Assembly: GCF_043641665.1 (NCBI RefSeq)
Contig: NC_092190.1
Location: 21,593,048 to 21,657,047 of the forward strand
Origin: Enoplosus armatus
Lineage: Eukaryota; Chordata; Actinopteri; Centrarchiformes; Enoplosidae
DNA length: 64,000 bases
Direction: 5' to 3'
Positions 45,801 through 57,258 of this stretch are shown in pieces. Each line of letters starts with the position of its first letter. Positions within the stretch are counted from its first letter, which is position 1. A model generated the notes under the pieces. The model did no database searches. It saw only the letters and a list, made by a program, of their open reading frames with translations, and was not told where the DNA came from. The translations under genes were made by a program, and so were the position numbers.

Positions 45801-48800
45801 TGTCAGCCTGATGTCAAGAAACATAAACAGCAGCAGATGAATTAGTGTGCAAGCTTTTCTACTCTGTGCTGAAACTGATGATCAAACTGGATGTCTGTGC
45901 CCTGCTTGAAGCATCCGGGACTGACAGTCCAAAGCGCTATAGGATAAAAAACGACATCCTTCAAGTAATACAGGTCTTTTATTGTACTCGCTCAACTGTC
46001 TTGCACATGAAGCCGTAAAAATATGTTGTTCAGTGATGTTTTAGTTTTTCTGCATTTTTCGGGGGAAAAAAACAGTTTAAAGTTGTAAATCATCCCCAAA
46101 AATTCTAGACTTCGTTTTTTGGGAATAGCGCCCAGCTCTACCGAGAGTGAATTTGTGTCCGCCCAGTCCAGAAACTCTGTTAATATTCTTACTTGGCAGG
46201 AATTCTTTATTTCACATTCAAAAAGACGTGTTAAACATTAAGCAAAAGACAAACTGTCAGAAAATCAACAAGCCATTAAACTTTCACGTCAGCAAACTGA
46301 CATCTAGGAGCAAAGGTCCGAGGGAGAGGCAGGTGCAGAATACAAACCGAAGGACCTCCAGGTTTCATTTCTTTGATTTGTTGTTGCACAAGCTTCATCT
46401 CAAGTCTGTCTTGTGGCACGTAATTGTTCTCCTACTTCATAAATATGTCATAGAGGTATATATTAAATATTAATAGAAATAAATATTAACAAATGGCCTT
46501 CATTCGAAACCCTTTCTTTATTCATGATCAGCTCAGTTACACAGATTAGTCAGCAGCTCAGTGTTACATGTACATTAATGACAACAGTGTAGATAGACGT
46601 CCTACAACACCTCCTGTTTTTGCTTTTCTTCCTGTGGTGAATGGACAGCGAGAACGCAGCCAGAAGTATTTCTGCTGCCATGCCATTAGTAACTTTCCTC
46701 TTAGAACCAAACAACAAACTGAAGCAGCTGCCCTCAGTGGCCTCATACAACAATGTGTGTGAGTGTGTTTGTGTACGCATGTGTGCACTTGTGTTCATTT
46801 ACGTGCAAATTCCACTTAGGCCATGAACTGTGGTGGCGTGATTATAATACTGTACCAGTGCTCTGAAGTTCAAAGACCGTTTCCCCGAAAAGGCAGTTTT
46901 TCCTCCACCCTTTCTCCCCATTTTTACACATCCCCTTCCTTTTGAGCTCAGATACATTAGTTTGGCTCTTCCCCTGAAACCAGAGTGTAGGCACGCTGGT
47001 TGGACGGGGAGAACAAACAGCTCCCATGCCTTGTGGCTTCTTGATGGCATACTTTTCAGCACTCAGGTTTTGGAGGGGCACTCGGAGAGTGCATTCCTGG
47101 TAATTAATAAGGCAAGCGCAGGTTTCCATTTGGAGTATTTGAACATGCCATGATAACAGAGCGTGCACAGCGGGGTGGTGCTGAGTGTTACTAAGTCCTG
47201 TCATGTTTTAACTGTGGAAACACTGAGGAAACTGTAACAGAAAATTCACGGGTTGAGACGTCGTTTCTTTTTTGAATACATATCATTGTGTAGTTAACAA
47301 CTCAAGAAATACTTGTTTAATAGGTTTTTAACATAATTTCATGTTGATAATGGTGATAATATCATTTTATATAGATTTTTAGTTCCCATGGTCAGAGTTT
47401 CTGATTTTGGCAAAATAATCATTGAAGTGCACTTTTATAGAAGTTAACCGAACGATCCCATATTTGATCCTGTATTTGTAGCATTATCCTTGGCCTTTAT
47501 CCTTTAAATGTATATACATTAAAACTGCATACTCACAAACGAGCCAACGTATTGTATTATAGTATGTTCTTCTCTTTCGCTGCCACCATTTTATCTGCCC
47601 ACAAGACTATTGAGGGGAGTCATTCATAGATAACAGCTGAGTCTTCCTGTGGTTGTCACAGTTGTGACTATTCAGAAAAAAACTCATAGCCACCCAAAAA
47701 AGTTCTCAGCCTGACCCCTCTATATAAATAGTTTGCCTCCAGAACTGATCCCACAGGACAGCTGTTTATGTTATATAACCTTGCACTTCACTAAGGTTGC
47801 CATCATTATTGTATCCATTATTGTTTTTCTGTGCTGACATTTACCTGCATTTACTTTGAAATTCAAATGTACAGACATCACATTACAGATAACTTTGACT
47901 TTACTGTAATAATTAATGCTTTATGAGTCGATACGTTTCTTAAGTGTGTAAGCAAGTATGAAGAGTGCAAGCGTGTAGTAACCATGGTAACGTGCAAGAG
48001 AAAATCCTCATTAAGCAGGTTTTGTCCCTTTTTCTGCTCATTGAAATCATAAACTTGAGGATAACCAGATGAATTGTCATATCAGTATTGTAACAGCCCT
48101 GTCTGCCACTTATAGAGACCACATACAAGACACAACAGTCAGAGCAACTGAGCAAGTGCTAACATACACTACAGACAGCTCACGCATACGTAATGGCAAA
48201 ATAGGAAAAGAGATAAAAGGCAATATTCAATCACTTATCAATAAAGTATAGGTTAAGGACAATCAGCCATGATATACACTAATGTAGACAAACAGCGCTA
48301 TTAAAAGCACCCTACAATGTGAAAATGCTCATGATGAAGTTTTGCGGGTATGATCATGTAACAATAGCTAGCAAGCCAGCTAAACTGGCTAGCTCCCTCT
48401 AAATATGGATCTGGTTGGGGATAAATTCATTCACACAACTCACAGTCTGGTTACGATTTTAAGGTAGACTTTATCTTTGTTTGAACAAAATGACCTACAA
48501 GGCATCGGTCACAGGACTAGCCTATGGTCCTAGCAGTCACCAGCCGCTAGACACACTCACTGAAGGTGCAACTCTCGTGCTACAGAGATGAAGTCTGGGA
48601 AACGTAGTCCAAAACAATAAACAATTCAGATAAAGACGAATCAAATACAACAAAACCAAATGGGGAGAAGAGCAAGACTCCTGGAGGGAGAGGCCTGCTC
48701 AGAGGGTCATCACACCGTATCAGATACTGTAAAGAATGAGCATTTCCAAAAGGCTGGCATTTAGATCATCTCTGTGAAGGCTGCAGCAGTATTTACAAAG

Positions 48801-49375
48801 TCTTTACAACTCCAGTTTTAACACAAAAGAATACTCTGTTCCTACCTCTAAGCTCTACCCCATTCTCACCTTCTTCATGTATCTAGACGATACACAGAAA
48901 AGACTAATCTAGAAACTCCTACTTCTGTTTAAAAGACATTATTTCTACAGTAAAATGCACTGAAAAGTGAATAAATCTCAACATCATTTTTGTAAATTAG
49001 GTATGGTTTGGTAATGCATAAGTTTACATATCTCCCTTTGGCTCTGTCACTGTCAGAGTGCAGTTAGTGGGGAAGCTGTGGTGTAGTTTTGATTGGAATA
49101 ACTTCTGTGGCTGCAGTGGTTTGGCACTTTCTAGGAAAGGCATACTTGGTGGAGGGGAATTTATCAAACCAACAAAATGGAACACATTCGATCCAGTCAA
49201 ACAGTTATCTCGTCTTTCATCTGTGGGAGTTTTCCCTCACTGCTGCTGTGCTGAGTCAGCTCCTTCATCATCTGCAGTCCAGTGAAACCAGTGACCCAGC
49301 ACGCCTCATTGTGCAATGGAAACTGAAAACTGGAGAATGAAAAGGTACATGCCTGCAAATCATATTCACATGTGA
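45801..49375. other. Unique non-coding sequence
   Basis: Contains several opposed short frames (up to 120 codons, 46842-47204 minus) without recognised domains. A 'gccagctaaactggc' inverted repeat occurs near 48378. No exon, RNA or named repeat. Confidence 0.5.
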
Positions 49376-49400
49376 ACACACACACACACTTACACACACA
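49376..49400. repeat. Interrupted (AC)n microsatellite
   Basis: AC units broken by 'tt' at about 49390. Confidence 0.85.
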
Positions 49401-49763
49401 TAGACTGCTGTCAGAGAAACCTTTTTGGCCTGACACAAAACAACTCCAACAAGTGATTGTGGAGTGAATGTGTGTTCACTAACATCTGCTTGTAAACAAA
49501 GAAAAGGAACACAACTGTTAGAGTGTTTTTGTTGGAGAAGCCTTTGTTTGCCTGACAGATGAGCAAAAACAATATTGCATGCTTTATAGTGCACAAAAAC
49601 CAAACAAAGTACCATACTTTCTCTGCAGTAGGGAAGTTGAAACAACAAATATCCCCACAATAGGTCTAACTCAGCTATGCACTTTCACCAGCCATAACCA
49701 CAACACATGATATAGTATTACAGTACATACAAAATAGAGACTTTAATATTTCTGATTTGCATC
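49401..49763. other. Unique non-coding sequence
   Basis: A minus-strand frame of 130 codons (49268-49660) crosses the AC run and has a valine/cysteine stretch derived from it. No gene. Confidence 0.5.
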
Positions 49764-50110
49764 TGGGAGCCAACAGCGTTAGCCAATAGCCCGTAGAAGC
49801 AGAGATTTAAAGAGTAACCTAAAGCGGCTATTATCTGTATTTTTATTAATTAACAATGGATCACATGACTCTGCAGTTCCCCTCTGATCTACAAAGCGTT
49901 ATAGCATCTCTCAGTTAATTCTTTTCACTTTCCGGCCCACAACCTTACTGATTTGGTTCACTCTCACCGCTCTCATCAGCCGACTGCATGCTACCAGAAA
50001 GCACACAGACAAAGTTAGCAACTAGCTGAAGAACAGTGAAGCATTTAGCAGCTAAAGAGCTTTGGAAACACAACTCCAAATGAATGATAATGTTGCTCCG
50101 GAACTGCTTT
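49764..50110. repeat. Probable gctaa-rich fish repeat ('ttagcagctaaagagc')
   Basis: The phrases 'gttcactctcaccgctctca', 'gactgcatgctaccagaaag', 'agcatttagcagctaaagag' and 'aactccaaatgaatgataat' followed by 'gttgctccggaact' match parts of a repeat I recall from percomorph genomes. A related block is at 62481-63125. Boundaries are approximate. Confidence 0.5.
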
Positions 50111-50347
50111 TATTTTCTTAGCAAGTTCCTCATATCACATTAAAACTTGATAACATGTCACCCTGAAGTGTGTGAGAAGTGACCCAATGATGTCACAGAG
50201 TACTGACACACCCTGAAGTACACATATACACTACTGGAGGTCAGCAAAAGATCTCCAGCTGCTGTTAATCTGGTTATTTAACTGGTGACTGGTACATCTA
50301 TGCACACCAACAGAGCGGAAACAACCCATTAACGTTTACCATTAACA
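50111..50347. other. Unassigned non-coding sequence
   Basis: May continue the preceding repeat ('caatgatgtcacagagtact'). Otherwise nothing recognised. Confidence 0.4.
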
Positions 50348-50386
50348 CCATTTCTGACGTAAGCGCCCCCCAATGGTAGTATCATA
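50348..50386 (+). repeat. Short dispersed repeat, copy B (partner at 15039)
   Basis: The phrase 'tttctgacgtaagcgccccc' followed by 'caatggtagtatcatag' aligns with the copy at 15039-15076. Confidence 0.55.
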
Positions 50387-50888
50387 GTGGTGGAATGCAA
50401 TGCACACTGATACCTATCAATTTGTACACACATTTTGCAGTTTTTTGTTTTCAACCCGGGAGGTTTTTAGTCTCAGTATTAGATGCTAATCACATCTAAT
50501 GAACAGTCAGAGGTACACAATGAAAAAGCTGCCTCAGTAATTCACCCAGTTCATTCCAAACGTGCCTCAAACAGCTCAACTTACAGTCAAGGCTTAACCT
50601 GGAACAAAGCATTTAATGGACAGCAAGTTCATGTGGGCCTGCTTTCCTGTGTGCATGACTCTTGAATGGACTAATCAGTCCAAACCGATGTATAATTTCT
50701 GAAACATCAGATCAGACAACAAGAGCGGATCTGTTCACATCAGAGCCAGCCACAGTGGAAAGTGAGCAGAACGCCCTCCCTGCTCTGTGCCTGCAACTCA
50801 TCCTGGATGTGAATCATAAAGTTGTGCTGTGTTGATAAGCAGAAGCAACAAGGTCTCCTCACAGACACACACATGGAGCATCTGTCTG
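50387..50888. other. Unique non-coding sequence
   Basis: Upstream of the candidate promoter. An ATAAAG at about 50816 is a weak TATA-like box. Nothing else recognised. Confidence 0.45.
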
Positions 50889-51172
50889 ACGCGCAGCAGT
50901 GGAGCTGGAAGCGACTGGCCTGTCAGCAGGGTGTGTGATGGGTTACACACCTAGCCAAGTCATCCGCCGTTCCCCCCAGAGAAGTTTGAAGGGAGTGCTC
51001 TTTTGTCTGTAACACTGTTGGATGCACTTGCAGCGCACCCAGCCCTCAAACGCAGCAGCGCAGCTGGACGAGACCGCAGTTCCTGCAGGGAAGCGGAGAA
51101 CTGTGTGTGCTTCAACTTTGAACTTTCTGGCTGGATTCTGTGAAGCTGCTACTTCCCCTCTGAGCTGCGGAG
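50889..51172 (+). promoter_or_regulatory. Candidate CpG-rich promoter with non-coding or short coding first exon
   Basis: The stretch is GC- and CpG-rich compared with its flanks (for example 'ctgacgcgcagcag', 'catccgccgttcc', 'aaacgcagcagcgcagctgg', 'gacgagaccgcag'). It ends at a reasonable splice donor, GCGGAG|GTAATA, with the GT at 51173-51174. From the ATG at 51022 the frame stays open through the donor (50 codons plus one base). The partner exon would lie outside what I can recognise. The encoded 50 residues match no family I know, so it could equally be 5' untranslated sequence, or not an exon at all. Confidence 0.25.
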
Positions 51173-51845
51173 GTAATACTAAGAACCAACGACAGTATAT
51201 ATTACCTCTCCCCCTACACTTAATCCATGCATTTCTTTGAGTAAGTGCCAAATTATTTAGCGTGACACTGTGACAGGGTGGAGAACAAAGCGAGGGGCGT
51301 GCCCGGTCAGGGATTCTGGACATGCCGCAGTGGGGTGATATTTGACATTGGAAAAATCCTGAGTGTAATTTGTCAAAGCTGACATCAAAAATAGGCCTAA
51401 TCTAGCTCTGTGAAACCATTAAGCCCTTGGCAAAACAGAGGAAGTCCCATTAAGATCATATTCTAGTATTGGTCCGAATCAGCTTGGAAAACTTGGGTGG
51501 GAAAAGAGAATGAGTAATGTTCTTCCCCTCAGAGAGAACATTAAAGGGAATCAAATTTTCTCCATCTTTCAAACCTTTTTTTCATCAACTCCCCAACACT
51601 AAAAACAGCTCAATAAGTTACACCTGTTGTTCTGGTTCTACGCATTGATTTGGTTGATGGGCAGTACAGAGCTCCTGCAGATACATCTGCACCTCTGTAG
51701 GATCTGAAGAAATATATTTCTTTCTTTCTTTTTTATTAGCAGAGACATCTACACTGTTGACAGCCTACTTTGGACATGAACATGAACTTGGACTAAGACA
51801 TACCTAATGTTAAAATATTAGTTGCACCTTATCAAAATGCTGTGA
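51173..51845. other. Unique non-coding sequence
   Basis: If the first-exon candidate is real this is the start of its intron. Contains a T-rich patch (51718-51735). No other feature. Confidence 0.45.
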
Positions 51846-52010
51846 TCTTTAGAGGTGCTGGTACCTTTGGTTCCAGTGTTTAAGCTAAGCTAAGCTAATC
51901 ACCAGCCAGTTGCAGCTTCATATTTATCGTACTGACATCTCATCTCACCTAACTCTCTAAGATAGCAAATAAGCATATTTTCCAAAACGTCAAATGATTC
52001 CTCTAAATTG
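51846..52010 (+). repeat. 'aagctaagctaa' repeat, copy 2
   Basis: Begins 'atctttagaggtgctggtac', then 'taagctaagctaagctaatc', 'gcagcttcatatttatcgta', 'catctcacctaactctcta' and 'ataagcatattttccaaaac'. Compared with copy 3 it lacks the 'gagagtggtatcaatctt' segment and has an extra AAGCT unit. Plus strand. Confidence 0.8.
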
Positions 52011-53769
52011 TGTGAAGACTATCTCAGGATTGAAATCAGAGAACAATCAGTCTGTGGGGGGCTAACACTCTAGTTGCATGTTTAATGGATAGACATGACA
52101 GTGGTATTGGTCTTCTCATTTAACACTCAGGAAGAAAGAGCATAAGCACATTGCTATGCTTTTTATTTTTAAAGGACTTGAGTGTGATTGTCTCTGCTGG
52201 TTACATGGTTCTCCCCTCACTCAAAAAATAATGTTACTGTGGCAATTAACCCTCAACTGTCTGATTTTGTGGGCAACTGTAGACAGTTGTTGGCCTTTGC
52301 GTGAATGTCAATATGTCACATATAAATGTGAGTTTGAGGAAAGACAGAAAGAAACTTTCTCCAGTAAATAAAGGTTCAAAAGAATTGTTCACATGCTTAG
52401 TTGGTAACTAAGTGCCAGTGTGTTTCAGTTTACTTTGATACGGTTGCTTAGGAGCAACCACAGTTGAGGCAGACGCCTCATTTGTTCCCAGGGCTATTAG
52501 AGAGTTCACATGGACAGTGAAGAGCATATTCTCACAGACAGAAAGTGAGCATGTGTGTAAATGACGTATCTCTGTAGCAAGTCTTTCAAACATGTGCCAA
52601 GATCAATTTCCATCAAAGGTCCATGGGGAATAGTATCCCACCATCTCCTGGAGATGAGTCAAGTGTATTTTGGAGGGAAAACCACCGAGCAGCAAATGTT
52701 TTATACACAACAGAAGACATCACACAGCCCTTGTGTCGAGTTTGCAGAGAGGTTCTCAAGGTCTTTTCACAGAGTGCAACACAAAGTGAGGGTTTCTTTG
52801 TTTCAACATCCAAATCCTACAATTAAAAGGTCTAAATTGGTAACATTAGAACACGCTGACTACTATTCTGGCATTGCACACCTTTTTTCTTTGGTCCGAG
52901 ATTAGCTGTTCTTTGGCAAAACGTGTACAACCAAAAATGATCTGAAAACAATTCACATTGTTTAGAGAAGGAATGATTACTCAATAGATTCATGTTTACA
53001 ACCTTGTTTTCACAGTTTTGGCCATCTTTTGCAGGAGCAATTTACTCAATTTACTTGACATATTGAGTGTTTCCCTTTTGCTTTCACTTTGAAATATATG
53101 GTTTAGATAAGTGCACTGTCATCTGCTTTGAATCTGTGTGGTTGTAATGCTGCATTGTCTGGTGAATAGAATAGAATAAATGCTGAAAAACTGCCATCAC
53201 TTAGTCTTCAAGCAAATACATTTTGTTTTATGGTCTTTTTTTAGGATCTTGTCCTAATCATCCTGAGACTTGCATCTGCCTACATGCTCACGTTATGGCT
53301 TCAACTACAGAGACCCAGAAAAGAACTCAGCTTGACCTTTAACCCAGAAAACGAAACAGCCAGACTGAGTGGCAGAGCTGGACGTTTGACAGCAGCCCTC
53401 GGAGCTCAGTGGAAGCCTGAGAGTGGGCGGTGGCTCTGTTTCCTCTTCTTCCTTTGCTCATCTACATCCTCTCCCACTGTGAGGTCAGAAGCATGTCAGC
53501 AAGCCACGACTGTGTCGTTTGCTGGAGGTCAGCTGGCTGTAACTGGCCATAACTGAAATGGTGCAGCACAACTGAGGCATTTTTTAAACACGTGTGATAC
53601 AGTGTGATAGCTATGGGATTTCCCTTACTTGTTGCCATTGGTTGTGTCTTTTACTGCATGCTCAATACTTTATGCATTGCAGCTTATCTAAGTCCAACCC
53701 AATCATTTTGACTTTTTGAACTTACCTTTGCTGGTAAGTAGAGATGTGCAGGTATACTGGTTCAACTAC
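52011..53769. other. Unique non-coding sequence
   Basis: A 114-codon frame (52561-52905) and a 90-codon frame (53284-53556) show no domain. The second follows a T-run acceptor-like 'tttttttag' at about 53245 but has an in-frame stop just upstream of its ATG. No gene called. Confidence 0.5.
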
Positions 53770-53955
53770 TGCAGTGAAACAACTCCTCAGGTTCTCAGCT
53801 CCACCCTCTCATCCAAAAAGGGTCACTTCTGCCTCCAAAAAAAAAACCAGATGGCAACGGCCATAATGCCAAACTCAAGGCTTCAAAACGGTAGTCCACA
53901 AACCAATGGGTGACGTCACGGTGGCTACATCCACCTCTGTTTTATAATTTATGGC
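53770..53955 (+). repeat. 'accaatgggtgacgtcacgg' repeat
   Basis: The phrases 'aagggtcacttctgcctcca', 'aactcaaggcttcaaaacgg', 'agtccacaaaccaatgggtg' and 'acgtcacggtggctacatcc' match a familiar teleost repeat that usually ends in ACGTCCACTTCTTATATACAGTCTATG. The end here is mutated. An A10 run occurs inside. The 65-codon frame over it is not a gene. Confidence 0.75.
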
Positions 53956-54306
53956 TCAGATCAATAAGGTAAACGAGCAGCAGTGAGTAGAAAGTTCCTG
54001 GAGAAACCTGGGTTTCGCCTCTCAGGCTTTCCTGCTCTACTTTGTCACTGGATGGAGCCCAAAGGGAATACCTGTAGACACAGAGTAGGGCAGAAAAAGC
54101 ACACAAACATCTATCAAGGAAGTTAAACATGATTTTAAGTAGCATTAGTGCATTACCTAGTATTTCTATGTTATACTACCATTGTTATAGAAAGCGCGAT
54201 AACCAATTTCATTAACTTCATTTCTTGTTTGCTAAATTGATAAATGTAACTGTGACTAAAACTACAGATTTTATTTTATTTCATTTCCACAATCCAGTAC
54301 CTCCCA
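53956..54306. other. Unassigned non-coding sequence
   Basis: May include a continuation of the preceding repeat up to about 54070. Otherwise AT-rich with nothing recognised. Confidence 0.4.
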
Positions 54307-54340
54307 CCCCCCCCCCCCCCCCCACCCCCCACACACACAC
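54307..54340. repeat. C17 homopolymer plus (CA)n run
   Basis: Seventeen C bases, an A, six C bases, then five AC units. Runs this long are prone to length error in sequencing and assembly. Confidence 0.95.
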
Positions 54341-55553
54341 ATTTCTGGAACCAAAACTACGCCCTTGGACTTCCCCGCAGAGTCACCAGAGAGGAGGCCA
54401 ATATTACACATCCAATGGCTGACAATGGGTCATTCTCTCTCTTGGATACCTCTCTCATTAAAGAAGTTGTGCTGTCTCTGTTTTTTCATCAACACTGTTC
54501 CTGGCCCATTTTAATTCATGTGCTAACCCACAATGCCTCAGAGGGCGCATTTAAAGATTAAACGTTTTATTGCTATAGCAACCACTAGCTGTCAGTAATG
54601 TTTTTTGGGACCACTCATCATAATAGAAGACTGACAGAAGATGTTTTACCATTCAGCCATAGCTTGGCACCGTTTCCATTCAACAAGACTCAATTTAAAC
54701 TGTTTTTTCAGCTGCAAGACACAGTAAGCAAGCAAGCAAAATCCTCATTATTATGCTTTATTCTTCCAGCAACACTGTGTACAGAATAAAGAAATGTTCC
54801 CAAGATGAATAAATCAGAAATGAAGTACTTTCCCTGCATAACCCGTACTCCAGTGCAAGCTTTCACCTGGGAAATGGATTGCGGTTTTGGGCATTAGCAC
54901 TGTTATATATTTCATCCTGATCCACTTTTAAAACCTTTAACCTTGTGGAAGGTTACTGCTGGTAGATGCCAGTCGTCAAAACTGTGCTGTGTGTGCTTTG
55001 GACAGATTGTAGGGATCCAGATGTTTATGACTGTTTGTGTTTTTTACATATGTTATTAGAATACTTACATAGTTGTATTTGTACTATTTGGCTACTACAC
55101 AATTCTAAACAAGCTCCAAGGCTACTTAGATGAACGGACAATACCAAATGGTAGATTACGGCCTCAACCTGGCCATTAAGACTGTCGAACACAGACAAAC
55201 CTGGCAACTCAGTTCTGCCTACAACAAGAGGCAGAGATAGCACTTATATAATGCTGCACTGAAGCCTGAAGTTCTTTATCAAAACAAAACTCAAATACTA
55301 AGAGTTCAACACACTCTCAGACCAAAGCAAAATAGTTAGGAGGGGCTGAAACTGACATTGCCATGGAACCAGCTAAATATGTAAAACTCTCAGAACAGCT
55401 CCTGCACTGATGCCTTCATGGGCACTTTCATTTAGATTAGGAGCGCCCAGAGAACCAGGCTGTTTGTCTGTCTAGCTCTAATTAGGCTACTCTGGCCATA
55501 TGCTAACATTAGCTAGTCAACCTACTGACCAACCAACCAATATAGCATTTAAT
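54341..55553. other. Unique non-coding sequence
   Basis: Only short frames, for example 63 codons at 54598-54789. No repeat or exon recognised. Confidence 0.5.
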
Positions 55554-55756
55554 TTAGTGAGCTTTAGAAGAGTTGATAAGTGGATTTTGTAGCCTTTTAA
55601 CAGGGCCAGGCTAGTTGTTTCCCCCAGTCTTCAGTCCTTATGCTAAGCTAAGTTAGCCTGTAGCTTCATATTTAGCATAAAAACACGAGAGTGGTATCAA
55701 TCTTCTCATCTAACTCTCGGCAAGAAAGTAATTACGAGTATTTCCCACAATGTCAA
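55554..55756 (+). repeat. 'aagctaagctaa' repeat, copy 3
   Basis: The phrases 'ttagtgagctttagaagagt', 'gggccaggctagttgtttcc', 'ccttatgctaagctaagtta', 'tgtagcttcatatttagcat', 'cgagagtggtatcaatcttc', 'tcatctaactctcggcaaga' and 'tacgagtatttcccacaatg' follow the family consensus closely. This is the least diverged of the three copies over the 'ctctcggcaagaaag' region. Confidence 0.85.
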
Positions 55757-57206
55757 TTTTTTTCTTCAGACTACTTTCGTTAATGGTGTTAACATGTAAA
55801 CGTTTGTTTGATGTTAGTTCTTTCACAAAAAAAGCTGCAATATATAGTTCACCATTCAGACTGTCAGGTTTAGTAACATCTAAGGCAATTATGGTGTAAG
55901 TAAATGTACAATATTTTAGCATTAATAGTGGTATTCCAGAAAAGTCTGATGATTATCGTGATAACACTGTTCACTTGGATATTTTTGGTCACAATAATTG
56001 AAGCAGGAACATTTGATACCAGCACATCTGTACTAGAAAGTTATGGGACCAGGTACTTAACACTGTATCATCTGTAATTCCTTTTATTTGCCTACATGAC
56101 ACAAAAGAAACTTGTATGATGCTTGCATAATCCATCATAAAAGTTGCTATATTAAGATACAATAACACTTTGCAATACAAAATAATGTACAATATAGTGT
56201 TCTTTTTTCATGTTGTCTTATGTTTTGTAATGTTTTCTTTGACATGTTTTGTATTAACTCAAAAATATTTCACTTCACCGTGAGGAAAGAACCTCAGTTT
56301 GGTTTCTAAGCCGTTTACAGCAAACCACGTTATTCCTTTTTCATTAGCCTCATCATGAACCTTCACGGCAATAAACTTGATTGACTAAAGTGGTGCAAGC
56401 CGAGCCCATTTACTACAATCTCAACCGAGAAGGATTAAACGTGAGTGGTGTGGGTTACTTCAAATAAGTGCAGCGTGTCCACGGGAATTGAATTACAAAA
56501 CCCCTTCTCACCTTGTCTGGTAACCTGAAACCCAAACTTTACGTTGAGAAATGTGGAGCTGGCACAAACAGATAATCTCCCTCCTCAGAGTTACCACAAA
56601 CCACATGCTGCCTGCTCTCAGGACCACATGCTCCCTTCCTTTACTTTTAGCCAGCTTCAACGTTCATTCCCACCTCTCCCGATGAACAAGATGAGCTTGT
56701 GATGATTACACAAAACCCCTTAATGTGGGAGCAGAGTAATTTACAGCCGTGACAAAGATGAGGAGATGGAGGCCTAATCTCAACTCCAGAGAAGCTTAGT
56801 CATTCAAGCCCTCATTGCCCTTATTTTCTGTCAGCTGGTAAAATAAAATGATCTATTCATATTGTGTTTCACCACAGTCTAGTGTGGGTGTTGGGATTGG
56901 TATCGAGTAATCTTAGCTCTGAATTACGGTTGTTCATCTGGTGGGAGGCCTTAGGAATTGAGAGGTCACCCTTGGGTCAAACTATGTGGCCTCGTATGAA
57001 TTTCTCCCTCATTAATTTTACTGTGGGCCTTGCCCTCCTTGTCACCCATTCTGGCCTTTCTCGGTAAAGTGATCCTATCTTCTCGCAACATATCCTGAGC
57101 GTAGCACAACTCGAACTGAATAAATCATAAAAGTGCAGAGCTCCTGTCAGTTCCAGTGTTTTTCGGCCTCCAGCATGTTTGAACTTAATGGTTCTTTTCC
57201 GCATTT
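55757..57206. other. Unique non-coding sequence, parts look regulatory
   Basis: The part at about 56290-56480 is high-complexity and repeat-free with AT-rich homeodomain-like cores ('aataaacttgattgactaaa'). A 138-codon minus-strand frame (56977-57393) overlaps the CT tract and has no recognised domain. Confidence 0.4.
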
Positions 57207-57224
57207 CTCTCTCTCTCTCTCTCT
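57207..57224. repeat. (CT)n tract
   Basis: About nine CT units. With the following 'gcag' it makes a textbook splice-acceptor shape. Confidence 0.9.
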
Positions 57225-57258
57225 GCAGGCCTGTAAATATGAGACAGGGGAATGGTGG

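Noticed and set aside
53245..53556. Exon beginning after 'tttttttag' with a 90-codon frame
   Set aside because: A stop lies in frame between the acceptor and the ATG, and the translation matches nothing.
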